From assembly GCA_024233975.1 (NCBI GenBank), contig JACKOX010000026.1:1-39354 (forward strand): DNA of 39,354 bases. The letters run 5' to 3'. The position numbers and the translations under genes are program-made. The notes beneath the pieces are model-generated. The model was not told the origin of the DNA. It worked only from the letters and a program-made list of their open reading frames with translations, and did not search any database. Numbering within the stretch: the stretch's first letter is position 1; each line of letters begins with the position of its first letter. Of the stretch, positions 23,579 through 33,062 are shown one piece after another. Source of the DNA: Rhodanobacteraceae bacterium. GTDB lineage: Bacteria; Pseudomonadota; Gammaproteobacteria; Xanthomonadales; Xanthomonadaceae.

Positions 23579-24583
23579 ATGGCACTGCATCAGGTCAGTG
23601 GTCGATGGAAGCTTGGCCTGGTGCTGACCCTCAGCACGGTGGGCCTGTGGGCGACGCTGCCAGTGGCGCTGAAGATCTCGCTGGAACAGATGGATGCGGT
23701 GACCGTCACCTGGTTCCGCTTCCTGTTCGCTGCAGTGCTGATGACTGCCTGGCTGCTGCCGCGCGGCTCGCTGCGCAGCCTGCGTGGCCTGGAACGCGGG
23801 CACTGGTGGCTGCTGGGCATCGCCACGGTCGGGCTGATCGGCAACTACGTGCTCTACGTGATCGGCCTCGACTACACCACGCCGGCCAACGCCCAGGTGA
23901 TCATCCAGCTGGCACCGCTGCTGATGGCCATGGGCGGCCTGCTGGTATTCGGCGAGCGCTTCTCGGCTGGCCAGTGGCTGGGCCTGCTGGTGCTGCTCGG
24001 CGGTCTCGGCCTGTTTTTCCGCGACCAGCTGCTGGTGCTCGGCAGCAGCTCGCGCTACCTGCTGGGCGCTGGCGTGATCGTGGCCGCCGCCGTGGTCTGG
24101 GCGATTTACGCCCTGGCGCAGAAGCAACTGCTGGGGCGCCTCGGCTCGCCGGTGATCATGCTGGTCATCTATGCCGTTGCCAGCGTGCTCCTGTTGCCCT
24201 GGGCATCACCCACACAGCTGATGGCGCTGGACACGAAGCACTGGCTGATCCTGCTCTACTGCGCGCTCAACACACTGGCTGCCTACGGCGCCTTCGCCGA
24301 GGCGTTGGCGCACTGGGAAGCCTCACGGGTCAGTGCAGTACTGGCGCTGACACCGCTGCTGACCTTTGCCGCAGTGGCGATCACCCACTGGCTGGCCCCG
24401 CAGATGGTGGCTGCCGAAAAAATCGGCGCCATCGGCTTCGCCGGAGCGCTGATGGTGGTTGCCGGTTCCGCGCTGACCAGCCTGCTTGGCCGGCGTCGAC
24501 GCCCGAAACTCGCCTGCGAGGCAACCGACGGCGAAATCCCCGCGCCCATCCGGCCCATACCCGAAGCCGAGTCTGCTCAATAA
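23579..24583 (+). CDS. EamA-family (DMT) transporter
   Basis: I place the start at ATG 23579, where the protein begins MALHQVSGRWKLGLVLTL, giving 334 residues; the open frame upstream would add about 50 residues without family character. The sequence has ten predicted membrane helices in two EamA repeats: the first with VTVTWFRFLFAAVLM and the YVIGLDYTTPANAQVIIQL motif, the second with AEALAHWEASRVSAVLALTPLLTF. Members export metabolites or amino acids through the inner membrane; the substrate cannot be inferred. Its stop is ten bases from the convergent prpF stop. Confidence 0.86.
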   Translation: MALHQVSGRWKLGLVLTLSTVGLWATLPVALKISLEQMDAVTVTWFRFLFAAVLMTAWLLPRGSLRSLRGLERGHWWLLGIATVGLIGNYVLYVIGLDYTTPANAQVIIQLAPLLMAMGGLLVFGERFSAGQWLGLLVLLGGLGLFFRDQLLVLGSSSRYLLGAGVIVAAAVVWAIYALAQKQLLGRLGSPVIMLVIYAVASVLLLPWASPTQLMALDTKHWLILLYCALNTLAAYGAFAEALAHWEASRVSAVLALTPLLTFAAVAITHWLAPQMVAAEKIGAIGFAGALMVVAGSALTSLLGRRRRPKLACEATDGEIPAPIRPIPEAESAQ

Positions 24584-24593
24584 GGCAACCGTT

Positions 24594-25781
24594 TCAGACC
24601 TGCTCGGCTGGAACTCGTACCGCGCCTTCCATCAGCACCCGGGCCGAACGCGACATGATGGCCTTGCGCACCACCCACTGACCGTCGACCTGCTCGGCTT
24701 CGGCACCGACACGAAGCGTGCCGCTGGGATGACCGAAGCGCACCGCATCGCGCGTGCCGCCACCGGCGGCGGCATTGACCAGCGTGCCGGGAATCGCCGC
24801 GGCCGCGGCGATCGCCACCGATGCCGTGCCCATCATCGCGTGGTGCAGCTTGCCCATCGACATCGCTCGCACCAGCAGGTCGATCTCATCCGCCTTGATC
24901 GTCTTGCCGCTGGAGGTGACGTGATCGGCCGGTGGTGCGACGAAGGCGATCTTCGGCGTGTGCTGACGCTTCGCCGCCTCACTGACATCGCTGATCAAGC
25001 CCATGCGAACCGCACCGTGCGCACGCAGCGTTTCGAACATCGCCAGGGCCTTGGGATCGCCGTTGATCGCCTCCTGCAGCTCGCTACCGCTGTAGCCGAT
25101 GTCGGCGGCATTGACGAACACCGTCGGGATGCCGGCATTGATCATCGTCGCCTTCAGCGTACCGATGCCTGGCACATCCAGATCATCGACGAGGTTGCCC
25201 GTTGGGAACATCGCGCCGCCGTCATCGCCATCGTCGGAGGGGTCGACGAACTCCAGCACGATCTCGGCCGACGGAAAGGTCACGCCGTCCAGCTCGAAGT
25301 CACCGGTTTCCTGCACCTCGCCATTGCCGATCGGCACATGGACAATGATGGTCTTGCCGATGTTGGCCTGCCACACCTTCACCGCGAACGCGCCGTTCTC
25401 CGGCAATCGCGATTTTTCGATGAAGCCGTTGGCGATGGCGAATGGCCCAACCGCCGTGCTGAGGTTGCCGCAGTTGCCACTCCAGTCCACGAAGGCGGTG
25501 TCGATGGACACCTGCCCGTACAGGTAATCGACGTCGTGACCCGGCTGCGAGCTCTTCGAGATGATCACGCACTTGCTGGTGCTCGACGTCGCCCCGCCCA
25601 TGCCGTCGGTGTGCTTGCCGTAGGGATCGGGCGAGCCGATCACCCGCATCAGCAAGCGATCACGCGCCTCGCCGGGCACCTGTGCGGCTTCAGGCAGGTC
25701 ATCCAGTCGGAAGAACACGCCTTTCGACGTCCCGCCGCGCATATAGGTAGCAGGGATTCGTGCTTGTGGTTTGAAAGTCAT
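24594..25781 (-). CDS. prpF: 2-methylaconitate cis-trans isomerase PrpF
   Basis: Starting at ATG 25781 gives 395 residues, the normal PrpF length; the open frame extends 50 codons further but those overlap the crotonase gene. Diagnostic features are ARIPATYMRGGTSKGVFFR at the N-terminus, GKHTDGMGGATSSTSKCVI, DYLYGQVSIDTAFVDWSGN-CGN, and PSGTLRVGAE near the end. PrpF isomerises the methylaconitate made by AcnD so that it can be hydrated to 2-methylisocitrate in the methylcitrate cycle. The gene is the last of acnD-crotonase-prpF; it starts 16 bases after the crotonase stop. It has the diaminopimelate-epimerase fold by homology. Confidence 0.93.
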   Translation of the reverse strand: MTFKPQARIPATYMRGGTSKGVFFRLDDLPEAAQVPGEARDRLLMRVIGSPDPYGKHTDGMGGATSSTSKCVIISKSSQPGHDVDYLYGQVSIDTAFVDWSGNCGNLSTAVGPFAIANGFIEKSRLPENGAFAVKVWQANIGKTIIVHVPIGNGEVQETGDFELDGVTFPSAEIVLEFVDPSDDGDDGGAMFPTGNLVDDLDVPGIGTLKATMINAGIPTVFVNAADIGYSGSELQEAINGDPKALAMFETLRAHGAVRMGLISDVSEAAKRQHTPKIAFVAPPADHVTSSGKTIKADEIDLLVRAMSMGKLHHAMMGTASVAIAAAAAIPGTLVNAAAGGGTRDAVRFGHPSGTLRVGAEAEQVDGQWVVRKAIMSRSARVLMEGAVRVPAEQV

Positions 25782-25797
25782 GTCGTCGCTTCCGGAC

Positions 25798-26592
25798 TCA
25801 ATCGAATTGGCGAGGCTTGTACGGCAGCTCAGACTGTTTGGCGCGACGTCGGGCGATGCCGATGTTGCGGCCACGTAGCAGGCGCAGCTGCCAGCGCTTT
25901 TCGGCGCGCAGGCCGGCGCTGACGGAATCATTCATGGCATCAAGCACGCGCTTGGCGGCAAGGACGGCATCGGGTGATCGCTCCGACAATTCATGCGCCA
26001 GTTCCAGCGCGGCTTCCAGCGGTTCATCGGCTTCGCGAGTGGCAAGGCCGATGCGCGCGGCTTCCGTGCCGTCAACGATGCGTGCGGACATCACCAGCTC
26101 TTTGGCGACATCCGCGCGGACCAGTCCACGCAGACTGCGGCTGAGTCCCATGTCCGGCACCAGGCCCCAGCGCGCCTCCATGATCGACAGTTTCGCGTCG
26201 GCTCGGGCAATGCGGAAGTCCGCACCCAGCGCCAGCTGCATGCCGGCACCGTAGCAGTGGCCATGGATCGCCGCGATCACCGGGAACGGCAGGTCACGCC
26301 AGATCAGGCAGGCACGCTGGAACAGGTTCATGCCCGGCTTCAACAGCGACCACAGGGCCAGCAGGCGATTGCGTGGGTTGTTGAGATCGTTGAGGTCGAT
26401 GCCCGCGCTGAAGCACTCGCCCGCGCCGTGCAGGATCGCGGCGCGGATGCTCCGATCCTTCCGCAGCGCCTTCGCACAGGCGATCAGTTCGCGCAGCAGC
26501 TCGAAACTCAGCGCGTTACGCTTGTCCGGCCGATTGAGCGTGACCAGCGCAACATCACCGCGTCGCTCGACGCGCAGACAGCGGTAGCTCAT
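25798..26592 (-). CDS. Enoyl-CoA hydratase/isomerase (crotonase) family protein
   Basis: I use ATG 26592 (MSYRCLRVERRGDVALVTL), giving 264 residues; a GTG at 26601 immediately after the acnD stop is the alternative. The crotonase fold is complete: LNRPDKRNALSFEL, the oxyanion segment GECFSAGIDLNDL, AAIHGHCYGAGMQLALGADFRIA, and EARWGLVPDMG at the catalytic Glu region. Relatives hydrate or isomerise acyl-CoA thioesters. Its position between acnD and prpF suggests a role in propionyl-CoA or branched/odd-chain acyl-CoA catabolism, but the substrate is inference. The gene begins nine bases after the acnD stop, consistent with cotranscription. Confidence 0.86.
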   Translation of the reverse strand: MSYRCLRVERRGDVALVTLNRPDKRNALSFELLRELIACAKALRKDRSIRAAILHGAGECFSAGIDLNDLNNPRNRLLALWSLLKPGMNLFQRACLIWRDLPFPVIAAIHGHCYGAGMQLALGADFRIARADAKLSIMEARWGLVPDMGLSRSLRGLVRADVAKELVMSARIVDGTEAARIGLATREADEPLEAALELAHELSERSPDAVLAAKRVLDAMNDSVSAGLRAEKRWQLRLLRGRNIGIARRRAKQSELPYKPRQFD

Positions 26593-26601
26593 CTGACCCA
26601 C

Positions 26602-29199
26602 TCAGGCAGCCTTCGACGACTCCAGGAAGTCCTGCGCGAAGCGCTGCAGTACGCCGCCGGCTTCGTAGATGGTGACTTCCTCGGCCGTGTCGAGACGACA
26701 GGTCACCGGCACGTCGACCGTTTCGCCACTGCGGCGGGTGATGACCAGCGTCATCTCCGCACCTGGCGCGATGTCGCCCTTCACGCTGAAGGTCTCACTG
26801 CCGTCGATGGCATAGGTCTTGCGCGTGTCGCCGTCATGGAACTGCAGCGGCAGCACGCCCATGCCGATCAGGTTGGTGCGGTGGATGCGCTCGAAGCCTT
26901 CGGCGACGATGGCCTCGACACCCGCCAGACGCACGCCCTTGGCCGCCCAGTCGCGCGAGCTGCCCTGGCCGTAGTCAGCGCCGGCGATGATGATCAGCGG
27001 CTGGCCGCGATCCATGTAGGTTTCGATGGTTTCCCACATGCGCATGACCTTGCCCTCCGGCTCCAGCCGCGCCAGCGAACCCTGCTTCACGCTGCCGTCC
27101 TCGTTGCGCACCATTTCGTTGAACAGCTTGGGATTGGCGAAGGTGGCGCGCTGTGCGGTGAGGTGGTCGCCGCGATGCGTGGCGTAGGAATTGAAGTCCT
27201 CTTCCGGCAGGCCCATCTTCGCCAGGTATTCGCCGGCGGCGCTGGACGCCATGATCGCGTTGGACGGCGACAGGTGGTCGGTGGTGATGTTGTCGCCCAG
27301 CACCGCCAGCGCGCGCATGTCGGTCATCGTGCGCGGCTTGGCCAGCGCGCCTTCCCAGTAGGGCGGACGGCGGATGTAGGTGCTCATCTCGCGCCATTCG
27401 TAGAGCGGCGATGCCTTGTTGTCGAGACCAATCTTGCGCAGGAACATCGGGTCGTAGACGTCGCGGAACTGCTGCGGCTTCACCGCAGATTTCACGATGG
27501 CGTCAATCTCGGCGTCATCCGGCCAGATGTCCTTCAGCGTGATCGGCTTGCCGTCGGCATCGTGGCCCAGCGCGTCCTTCTCGATGTCGAAGCGGATGGT
27601 GCCGGCAATGGCGTAGGCCACCACCAGCGGCGGTGAGGCGAGGAAAGCCTGCTTGGCATAGGGATGGATGCGGCCGTCGAAGTTGCGGTTGCCGGACAGC
27701 ACCGCCACCGAGAACAGGTCACGGTCGACAACCTCCTTCTGGATCACCGGGTCCAGCGCACCGGACATGCCGTTGCAGGTGGTGCAGGCAAAGGCGACGA
27801 CACCAAAGCCCAGCTCCTCCAGTTCCGGGAGCAGCTGCGCTTCTTCGAGGTAGGTCTTCACCGTCTTCGAACCCGGCGCCAGCGAGGTCTTCACCCACGG
27901 CTTGCGGGTCAGGCCGAGGCGATTGGCATTCCGCGCGATCAGGCCGGCGGCGATCATGTTGCGCGGGTTCGAGGTGTTGGTGCAGCTGGTGATTGCGGCA
28001 ATGATCACCGCGCCATCGGGCATCTGCCCAGGCTTGTCTTCCCACGGGCCGGCAATGCCGCGGCTTGCCAGTTCCGACACCGGCAGCTTGGCGTGCGGGT
28101 TCGACGGCCCGGCCATGGTGCGCTCGACGCTGGACAGGTCGAAGTGCAGCACGCGCTCGTACTCCGCCGTCTCCAGCGCATCGGCCCACAGACCAGCTTC
28201 CTTGGCGTAGGCCTCGACCAGCGCGATGCGGTCGTCGTCGCGACCGGTCAGGCGCAGATAATCGATGGTCTGCTGGTCGATGTAGAACATCGCCGCGGTG
28301 GCGCCGTATTCCGGCGTCATGTTCGAAATCGTGGCGCGATCACCGATCGACAGGCTGTCGGCGCCTTCGCCGTAGAACTCCAGATACGCGCCGACCACTC
28401 GCTCGCGGCGCAGGAACTCGGTCAGCGCCAGCACCATGTCGGTGCTGGTGATGCCCGGCTTGAGCCTTCCGCTCAGCTCGACGCCGACGATGTCCGGCAG
28501 GCGCATCATCGAGGCACGGCCCAGCATCACCGACTCGGCTTCGAGGCCGCCGACGCCGACGGAAATCACGCCCAGCGCATCGACCATCGGCGTGTGCGAA
28601 TCCGTACCGACGCAGGTATCCGGGAAGGCCACGCCGTCGCGCAGCTGGACTACCGGCGACATCTTCTCCAGGTTGATCTGATGCATGATGCCGTTGCCGG
28701 GCGGGATCACGTCGACGTTCTCGAAGGCGTCCTTGCACCAGTTGATGAAGTGGAAGCGGTCGAAGTTGCGACGATCCTCCACCGCGCGGTTCTTCTGGAA
28801 CGCGTCCTTCTCGAAACCCGGATGTTCGACCGCCAGCGAGTGATCAACGATCAGCTGCGTTGGCACCACCGGATTCACTTCGGCCGGATCGCCACCCTGG
28901 TCGGCAATGGCGTCACGCAGGCCGGCCAGATCCACCAGCGCGGTCTGGCCGAGGATATCGTGGCAGACCACACGCGCCGGGAACCACGGGAAGTCGCGCT
29001 CGCGCTTGCGCTCCACCAGCTGGCGCAGGCAGTCCTCGAGGATGGCCGGATCGCAGCAGCGCACCAGGCTCTCGGCATGGATCCGCGCCGTGTAGGACAG
29101 GCCGTCCCACGCGCCTTTCCGGATCGACTCCACCGCCTCACGGGCGTCGAAGTAGTCGTGGCTGGTTCCCGGAAGTGGCTTGCGGTGGGCGGTATTCAT
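26602..29199 (-). CDS. acnD: Fe-S-dependent 2-methylcitrate dehydratase AcnD
   Basis: This 865-residue aconitase-family protein has the AcnD hallmark of pairing with prpF. [4Fe-4S] ligands are Cys406 (SCTNTSNP), Cys472 and Cys475 (CTTCNG). Other conserved stretches are DTCVGTDSHTPMVDALG, GIVGVELSGRLKPGITSTD-like, ADYGQGSSRDWAAKG and NLIGMGVLPLQF. AcnD dehydrates (2S,3S)-methylcitrate to a methylaconitate isomer that PrpF converts; it replaces PrpD. Length matches known AcnD proteins (about 860). It heads the acnD-crotonase-prpF operon. A candidate promoter lies at 29238-29267. prpB and prpC, usually adjacent, are not in this window. Confidence 0.94.
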   Translation of the reverse strand: MNTAHRKPLPGTSHDYFDAREAVESIRKGAWDGLSYTARIHAESLVRCCDPAILEDCLRQLVERKRERDFPWFPARVVCHDILGQTALVDLAGLRDAIADQGGDPAEVNPVVPTQLIVDHSLAVEHPGFEKDAFQKNRAVEDRRNFDRFHFINWCKDAFENVDVIPPGNGIMHQINLEKMSPVVQLRDGVAFPDTCVGTDSHTPMVDALGVISVGVGGLEAESVMLGRASMMRLPDIVGVELSGRLKPGITSTDMVLALTEFLRRERVVGAYLEFYGEGADSLSIGDRATISNMTPEYGATAAMFYIDQQTIDYLRLTGRDDDRIALVEAYAKEAGLWADALETAEYERVLHFDLSSVERTMAGPSNPHAKLPVSELASRGIAGPWEDKPGQMPDGAVIIAAITSCTNTSNPRNMIAAGLIARNANRLGLTRKPWVKTSLAPGSKTVKTYLEEAQLLPELEELGFGVVAFACTTCNGMSGALDPVIQKEVVDRDLFSVAVLSGNRNFDGRIHPYAKQAFLASPPLVVAYAIAGTIRFDIEKDALGHDADGKPITLKDIWPDDAEIDAIVKSAVKPQQFRDVYDPMFLRKIGLDNKASPLYEWREMSTYIRRPPYWEGALAKPRTMTDMRALAVLGDNITTDHLSPSNAIMASSAAGEYLAKMGLPEEDFNSYATHRGDHLTAQRATFANPKLFNEMVRNEDGSVKQGSLARLEPEGKVMRMWETIETYMDRGQPLIIIAGADYGQGSSRDWAAKGVRLAGVEAIVAEGFERIHRTNLIGMGVLPLQFHDGDTRKTYAIDGSETFSVKGDIAPGAEMTLVITRRSGETVDVPVTCRLDTAEEVTIYEAGGVLQRFAQDFLESSKAA

Positions 29200-29237
29200 G
29201 CGGCGATCCTTGCGGTGAACGTATGCGGAGAGTCCAC

Positions 29238-29267
29238 ATTATCCGTCGCCAGCAGGACACTAGCCAA
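29238..29267 (-). promoter_or_regulatory. Putative sigma-70 promoter for acnD operon
   Basis: Reading the minus strand, TTGGCT (29262-29267) and GATAAT (29238-29243) are 18 bases apart. Transcription would start near 29231, about 30 bases before the acnD ATG, with an AAGGA about ten bases ahead of it. No operator is identified. Confidence 0.5.
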
Positions 29268-29296
29268 ACGCGCGCCACTACGGCGCTCTCGATTCG

Positions 29297-30322
29297 TCAG
29301 CCCGGCAGACGAACCGCCTTCTCCGGCGTCAGGCCACGCCAGGTTTCAGGTTTGATCCTGCGCTTCATGCGCATCACCGCCATCATGTGCGTCGGTTTGA
29401 CCTCACCGGCCAATAGCGCTGCCTCGTCCGCTGCCTGAACACGGTCAATGAAGTTCCGGTCCCATTCCGCATGCGCATCGAAGTTCCAGCCAAACCCGCG
29501 GTCAATGAATGGGTCGATCACATTGCCAAAGCCAATGAATTGTTCGAAGCCGAAGCGCTTCACCAGCAGCGGCAAGATGTCCTGGCTGCGGATACCCTCA
29601 AAGCCCTCGACCGAACAATCCCAGTCCATGAACTGTTCTTCCTGCCGCTTGAGCTGCTGGTTGAAGCGATAGGCTTCTGGCAGCTCCGACCAGAACCGGT
29701 CGACGATCTGCCGGGCTTCCGGCCAGCGCTGGTGCCCATTGCGCCCGATCATGTCCGAGGTGATGAACGTTCCATCTCGCGCCAGCCATCGCGGGATCCG
29801 ATCAAACAACTCCTCAAGATCGATGACGTGATGCAGGCACTGATTGGCCATCACGATATCGAAACCGCGTTTCGCCCCAACCCACTGGTTGAAGTCAGCG
29901 ACTTGGAAGTCGAACTGATTCGTGAATCCGGCTTCATCAACCTGTGCGCCCCGCTCCAGCATGGCGGAACCAGATCGAGGCAGGTGATGCCAGCCGGTTA
30001 CTCCCCAATCCCGCAGGCACTGGGCAATGCGCAGCTCGGTGTCGCAATTGCCTGCGCCGATACTGAGGACGCGCAGCACTCTGTCTCTTGGTGGCCCTCG
30101 GTCAGCGATATGTCGAGCATAGAACTGGTCAGGGTTGAGAAACGGAAAGACTCGAGAATCGGGCGCAGATACCGGTTGGACCAGTAGTGGAAATTGGCGG
30201 CAGTGCGTTGACATCGATTTCCTTTTCGAAACGCTGGGACTCTCGCCAAGACGACGCGAATAGTCTTCTTCGTCGAGTTGGCTGACCGGTATCCGTTTTG
30301 TCCGGCAAATGGCCATAGCCAC
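29297..30322 (-). CDS. SAM-dependent methyltransferase with compensated frameshifts
   Basis: The 341-codon frame encodes a class I methyltransferase: motif I is VLRVLSIGAGNCDTE, followed by ANQCLHHVIDLEELFDRI and a C-terminal PTHMMAVMRMKRR. Two regions read as non-native. At 29965-29988 the shown frame gives WHHLPRSGSAML, whereas the neighbouring frame gives ITCLDLVP directly before AMLERG, the expected post-motif. Near 30151-30192 the frame gives PLLVQPVSAPDSRVF, whereas another frame gives FHYWSNRYLRPILE. A third frame gives SQRFEKEIDVNALPPI at about 30192-30240. Several +1/-1 indels would restore a normal protein starting at ATG 30342. This gene is therefore a sequence-error or decay candidate. 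Substrate is unknown. It follows pepN on the same strand. Confidence 0.72.
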   Translation of the reverse strand: MAMAICRTKRIPVSQLDEEDYSRRLGESPSVSKRKSMSTHCRQFPLLVQPVSAPDSRVFPFLNPDQFYARHIADRGPPRDRVLRVLSIGAGNCDTELRIAQCLRDWGVTGWHHLPRSGSAMLERGAQVDEAGFTNQFDFQVADFNQWVGAKRGFDIVMANQCLHHVIDLEELFDRIPRWLARDGTFITSDMIGRNGHQRWPEARQIVDRFWSELPEAYRFNQQLKRQEEQFMDWDCSVEGFEGIRSQDILPLLVKRFGFEQFIGFGNVIDPFIDRGFGWNFDAHAEWDRNFIDRVQAADEAALLAGEVKPTHMMAVMRMKRRIKPETWRGLTPEKAVRLPG

Positions 30323-30326
30323 CGTT

Positions 30327-33001
30327 TCATCTCGTCAAGCATTGCTCGCTTCCCGTTTCATCTATCAAGGCAGGTGTCGGCGATGTGCCTGATGCAAACG
30401 CTGCGGCACCCTCATCAAGGAGTCTGGAGTGGTTTCCAGACGCCAACGCATCCAGCCCCGCCAGTACGTGGCGACGGCGCGTGGGGTCGAGTTTCGTGCT
30501 GCTCTCGAAGGCCGTCAGCAGGCGTGCGGCCAGCTGAGGATTGTCGCGATCCGCGGCGGCGATGCGCTCCAGCACCCAGGCATAACCGGCGCCATCCTTG
30601 CGGTGAAAGCCTGGCGGATTGCCGCGGGCGAAGCGGTCGACCAGCGCACGGACGCGATTCGGGTTGTTGGGTAGCCACAGTGGCGAATCGACCAGCGCCT
30701 TGAGCCGATCCAGCGTGTCTTCGCGCGGACGCGTGGCGACCAGCGCCAGCCAATGATCGGTCCGTAGCGGATCGTCGCCAGCCTTGCCGCGGAAATCCGA
30801 CAACAGGCGATCGGCATCCGGCGCATCGTGATGGATCAGCGCGCGCAGGGCCGACAGGCGCTCGGTCAGCGTGGTGGCGTCGCGATACTGCCCTGCGGCC
30901 AGCGAAGCACCGTCGGCACGCCGTGACAAAAGGGCCAGACAAGCGCCTCGAATCCGCCGTGCCGCCACCGACGTCGGCGAATACGCCGCCAGGGCATCAT
31001 CGCGGAAAGCGTCGTAGGCAGAGGACAGCGGCGCTTCCAGATCGGCAGCAACCGCATCAAGCAGCGCCTCTCGTCGCGACCACAGGCGATCGAAGTCCAG
31101 CGTCTCGACCTCGTCGGCAATGCGGCCGAAATCGGGTGGCGTCAGGCATTCAGCGACGAAAGCCGGATCGGACACCGGCAGCGTCAGCAGGCCGCGCAGC
31201 GCGGCCTGCCAGGCCGACGCGGCCGGCGACGACAGCGGCTCGTCGTTCAGCAGGAAGTGCAGCCACAGACCCTGCGCTGCCTCCCAGCGACTGAGCGCAT
31301 CGTTTTCCGCATGCAGCAAACGGATCCGTGTTGCGACATCGGCATCAAAGCGAAGGCGAACCGGCGCCGACAAGCCCTGCAGGAACGACGCCAGCGGCGC
31401 GGCATCCAGACCGCCGAAGCGCAGCTCGTGGTATTCGCCGGTCAATTCGATCAGGCCATCGCGGACCACCGCGTCGCCTTCGGGAGCGGCGTTGATGGGC
31501 TGGTTGTCCGCGTCATAGAGCGCGTAGCGCAGCGGGATATGCAGCGGCCCCTCGGCCGCCGCCTCGGCGGCCACCGGATTTCGCTGCCGGAACGACAGGC
31601 GATAGTGGCGCGCGTCGGCATCGTAATCCGCCTCGATGCGCAGTTCCGGCGTGCCCGCCTGCGCATACCAGCGCGCGAACTGCGAGAGATCACGGCCACT
31701 CGCTGTCGTCATCGCGACGAGGAAATCCTCGACGGTAGCCGCGCGACCATCGTTGTCTGCAAAGTAGCGATCCAGACCGGCTCGGAAAGCCTGTTCGCCC
31801 AGCAGCGTGTGCAGCATGCGCACCACTTCCGCACCCTTCGTACACGGTGACGGTGTAGAAGCTGTCGATGCGCTGGTAGCTGGCCGGTCGCACCGGATGC
31901 GCCAGCGGCCGGCATCCTCGGCGAACTGCCTCGTTTCAGCAGGCGCACGTCCTCGATGCGCTTCAATCCGCGCGAATGCAGGTCGGCGCTGAATTCCTGG
32001 TCGCGAAACACGGTCAGGCCTTCCTTCAGCGACAGCTGGAACCAGTCGCGCAGGGTCACCTGGTTGCCTGACCAGTTGTGGAAATACCGTGGCCGATCAC
32101 CGCCTCTGATGTTGAGGTAATCGGTGTCAGTGGCGCTGTCCGGATCGGCGAGGATGTAGCGGCTTGAAGATGTTTAGGCCCTTGTTCTCCATCACGCGCC
32201 CATGTTGAAGTCGTTGGCGGCAACCACGTTGAACACGTCGAGGTCAGTAGCGACCGAAACGCTGCTCATCCCAGCGCATGGCGGCCAGCACCGATCCAGC
32301 GCGTGCTGGCAGCGCGGCACGTCGTTCTTGGCGGCCCAGATATTGACCGTCACGTCGCGACCTTCGGCCGTGGTGAAGCCGGCACTCAGGCGGTCAAGCT
32401 CACCGGCCACCAGCGCGAACAGGTAGCACGGCTTGGGATGTGGATCGTGCCAGCGCGCCCAGTGGCGCCCGTCGTCCAGCTTGCCGCTTTCGACGGGATC
32501 ACCGTTGGCCAGCAACACCGGGTAGCGCGACGCATCGGCGCGCAGGGTGACGTCGTAGACGCTCAGCACGTCCGGCCGATCCGGGAAAAAGGTGATGCGG
32601 CGGAAACCTTCGGCCTCGCACTGCGTCAGCAGCATGCCGCCACTGGCGTACAGGCCTTCCAGCCGCGTGTTGGCCGCCGGATGGATGCGCACGCGGGTCT
32701 CGACCACGGCGGCACGATGTACTGACGGCAGCAGCAGGGTGCGCGGCTGCAGCTCGTAGTCCTCCTCGCCCAGTCGCTCGCCATCGACGCGGACCGACAG
32801 CAGTTCCAGGCCTTCGCCATCCAGCCGTAGCGGCGCCGCGGGCCCATCAGGATTGGGCTCGACATGCAGCCGTGCGGTCACTTCGGTGAAGTCCGCACCA
32901 AGATCGAACTCCAGCCCGATCCTCGGACAAAGCCAGGAAGGCGGCTGGTAGTCGGCCAGGCGGATGTCGACGGCGGCGTCTTGCTGGGAGGGTTCTGACA
33001 T
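30327..33001 (-). pseudogene. pepN: Aminopeptidase N, disrupted by multiple indels through the active site
   Basis: The 2675-base span is right for a full-length 870-890 residue M1 aminopeptidase. The N-terminal part (33001-32192) begins MSEPSQQDAAVDIRLADYQ and reaches VVAANDFNMGA; the C-terminal part (31826-30327) is uninterrupted from MVRMLHTLLGEQAFRAGLDRYFADN. Between them the frame breaks repeatedly: GAMEN is split near 32193, the zinc motif reads HG-tatttccac rather than HEYFH near 32087, and further breaks occur near 32300, 32245, 32170, 32107, 31930, 31905 and 31837. Translated across frames the segment reads LAAMRWDEQRFGRY, MENKGLNIF, ILADPDSATDTDYLNI, VIGH, YFHNWSGNQVTLRDWFQLSL, so the protein sequence is intact apart from indels. 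If real it is inactive; sequence error is equally likely. The divergent Thr/Ser dehydratase begins 61 bases upstream. Confidence 0.85.
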
Positions 33002-33062
33002 GGCGCGAGAGGCTACCATGCCGTCGACGATCCGCCCGTGAACAGGACCGGAAATCCACCGA

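Noticed and set aside
26602..29199. Ordinary aconitase (AcnA) instead of AcnD
   Set aside because: The operon with prpF and the AcnD length favour 2-methylcitrate dehydratase; a TCA-cycle aconitase would not need PrpF.
27664..29355. A 563-codon plus-strand frame opposite acnD
   Set aside because: It is antisense to acnD with no domain evidence; the acnD Fe-S ligands establish the coding strand.
31830..32300. Programmed frameshifting in pepN
   Set aside because: There are many sites with both +1 and -1 changes and no slippery heptamer or downstream structure; one programmed event could not explain them.
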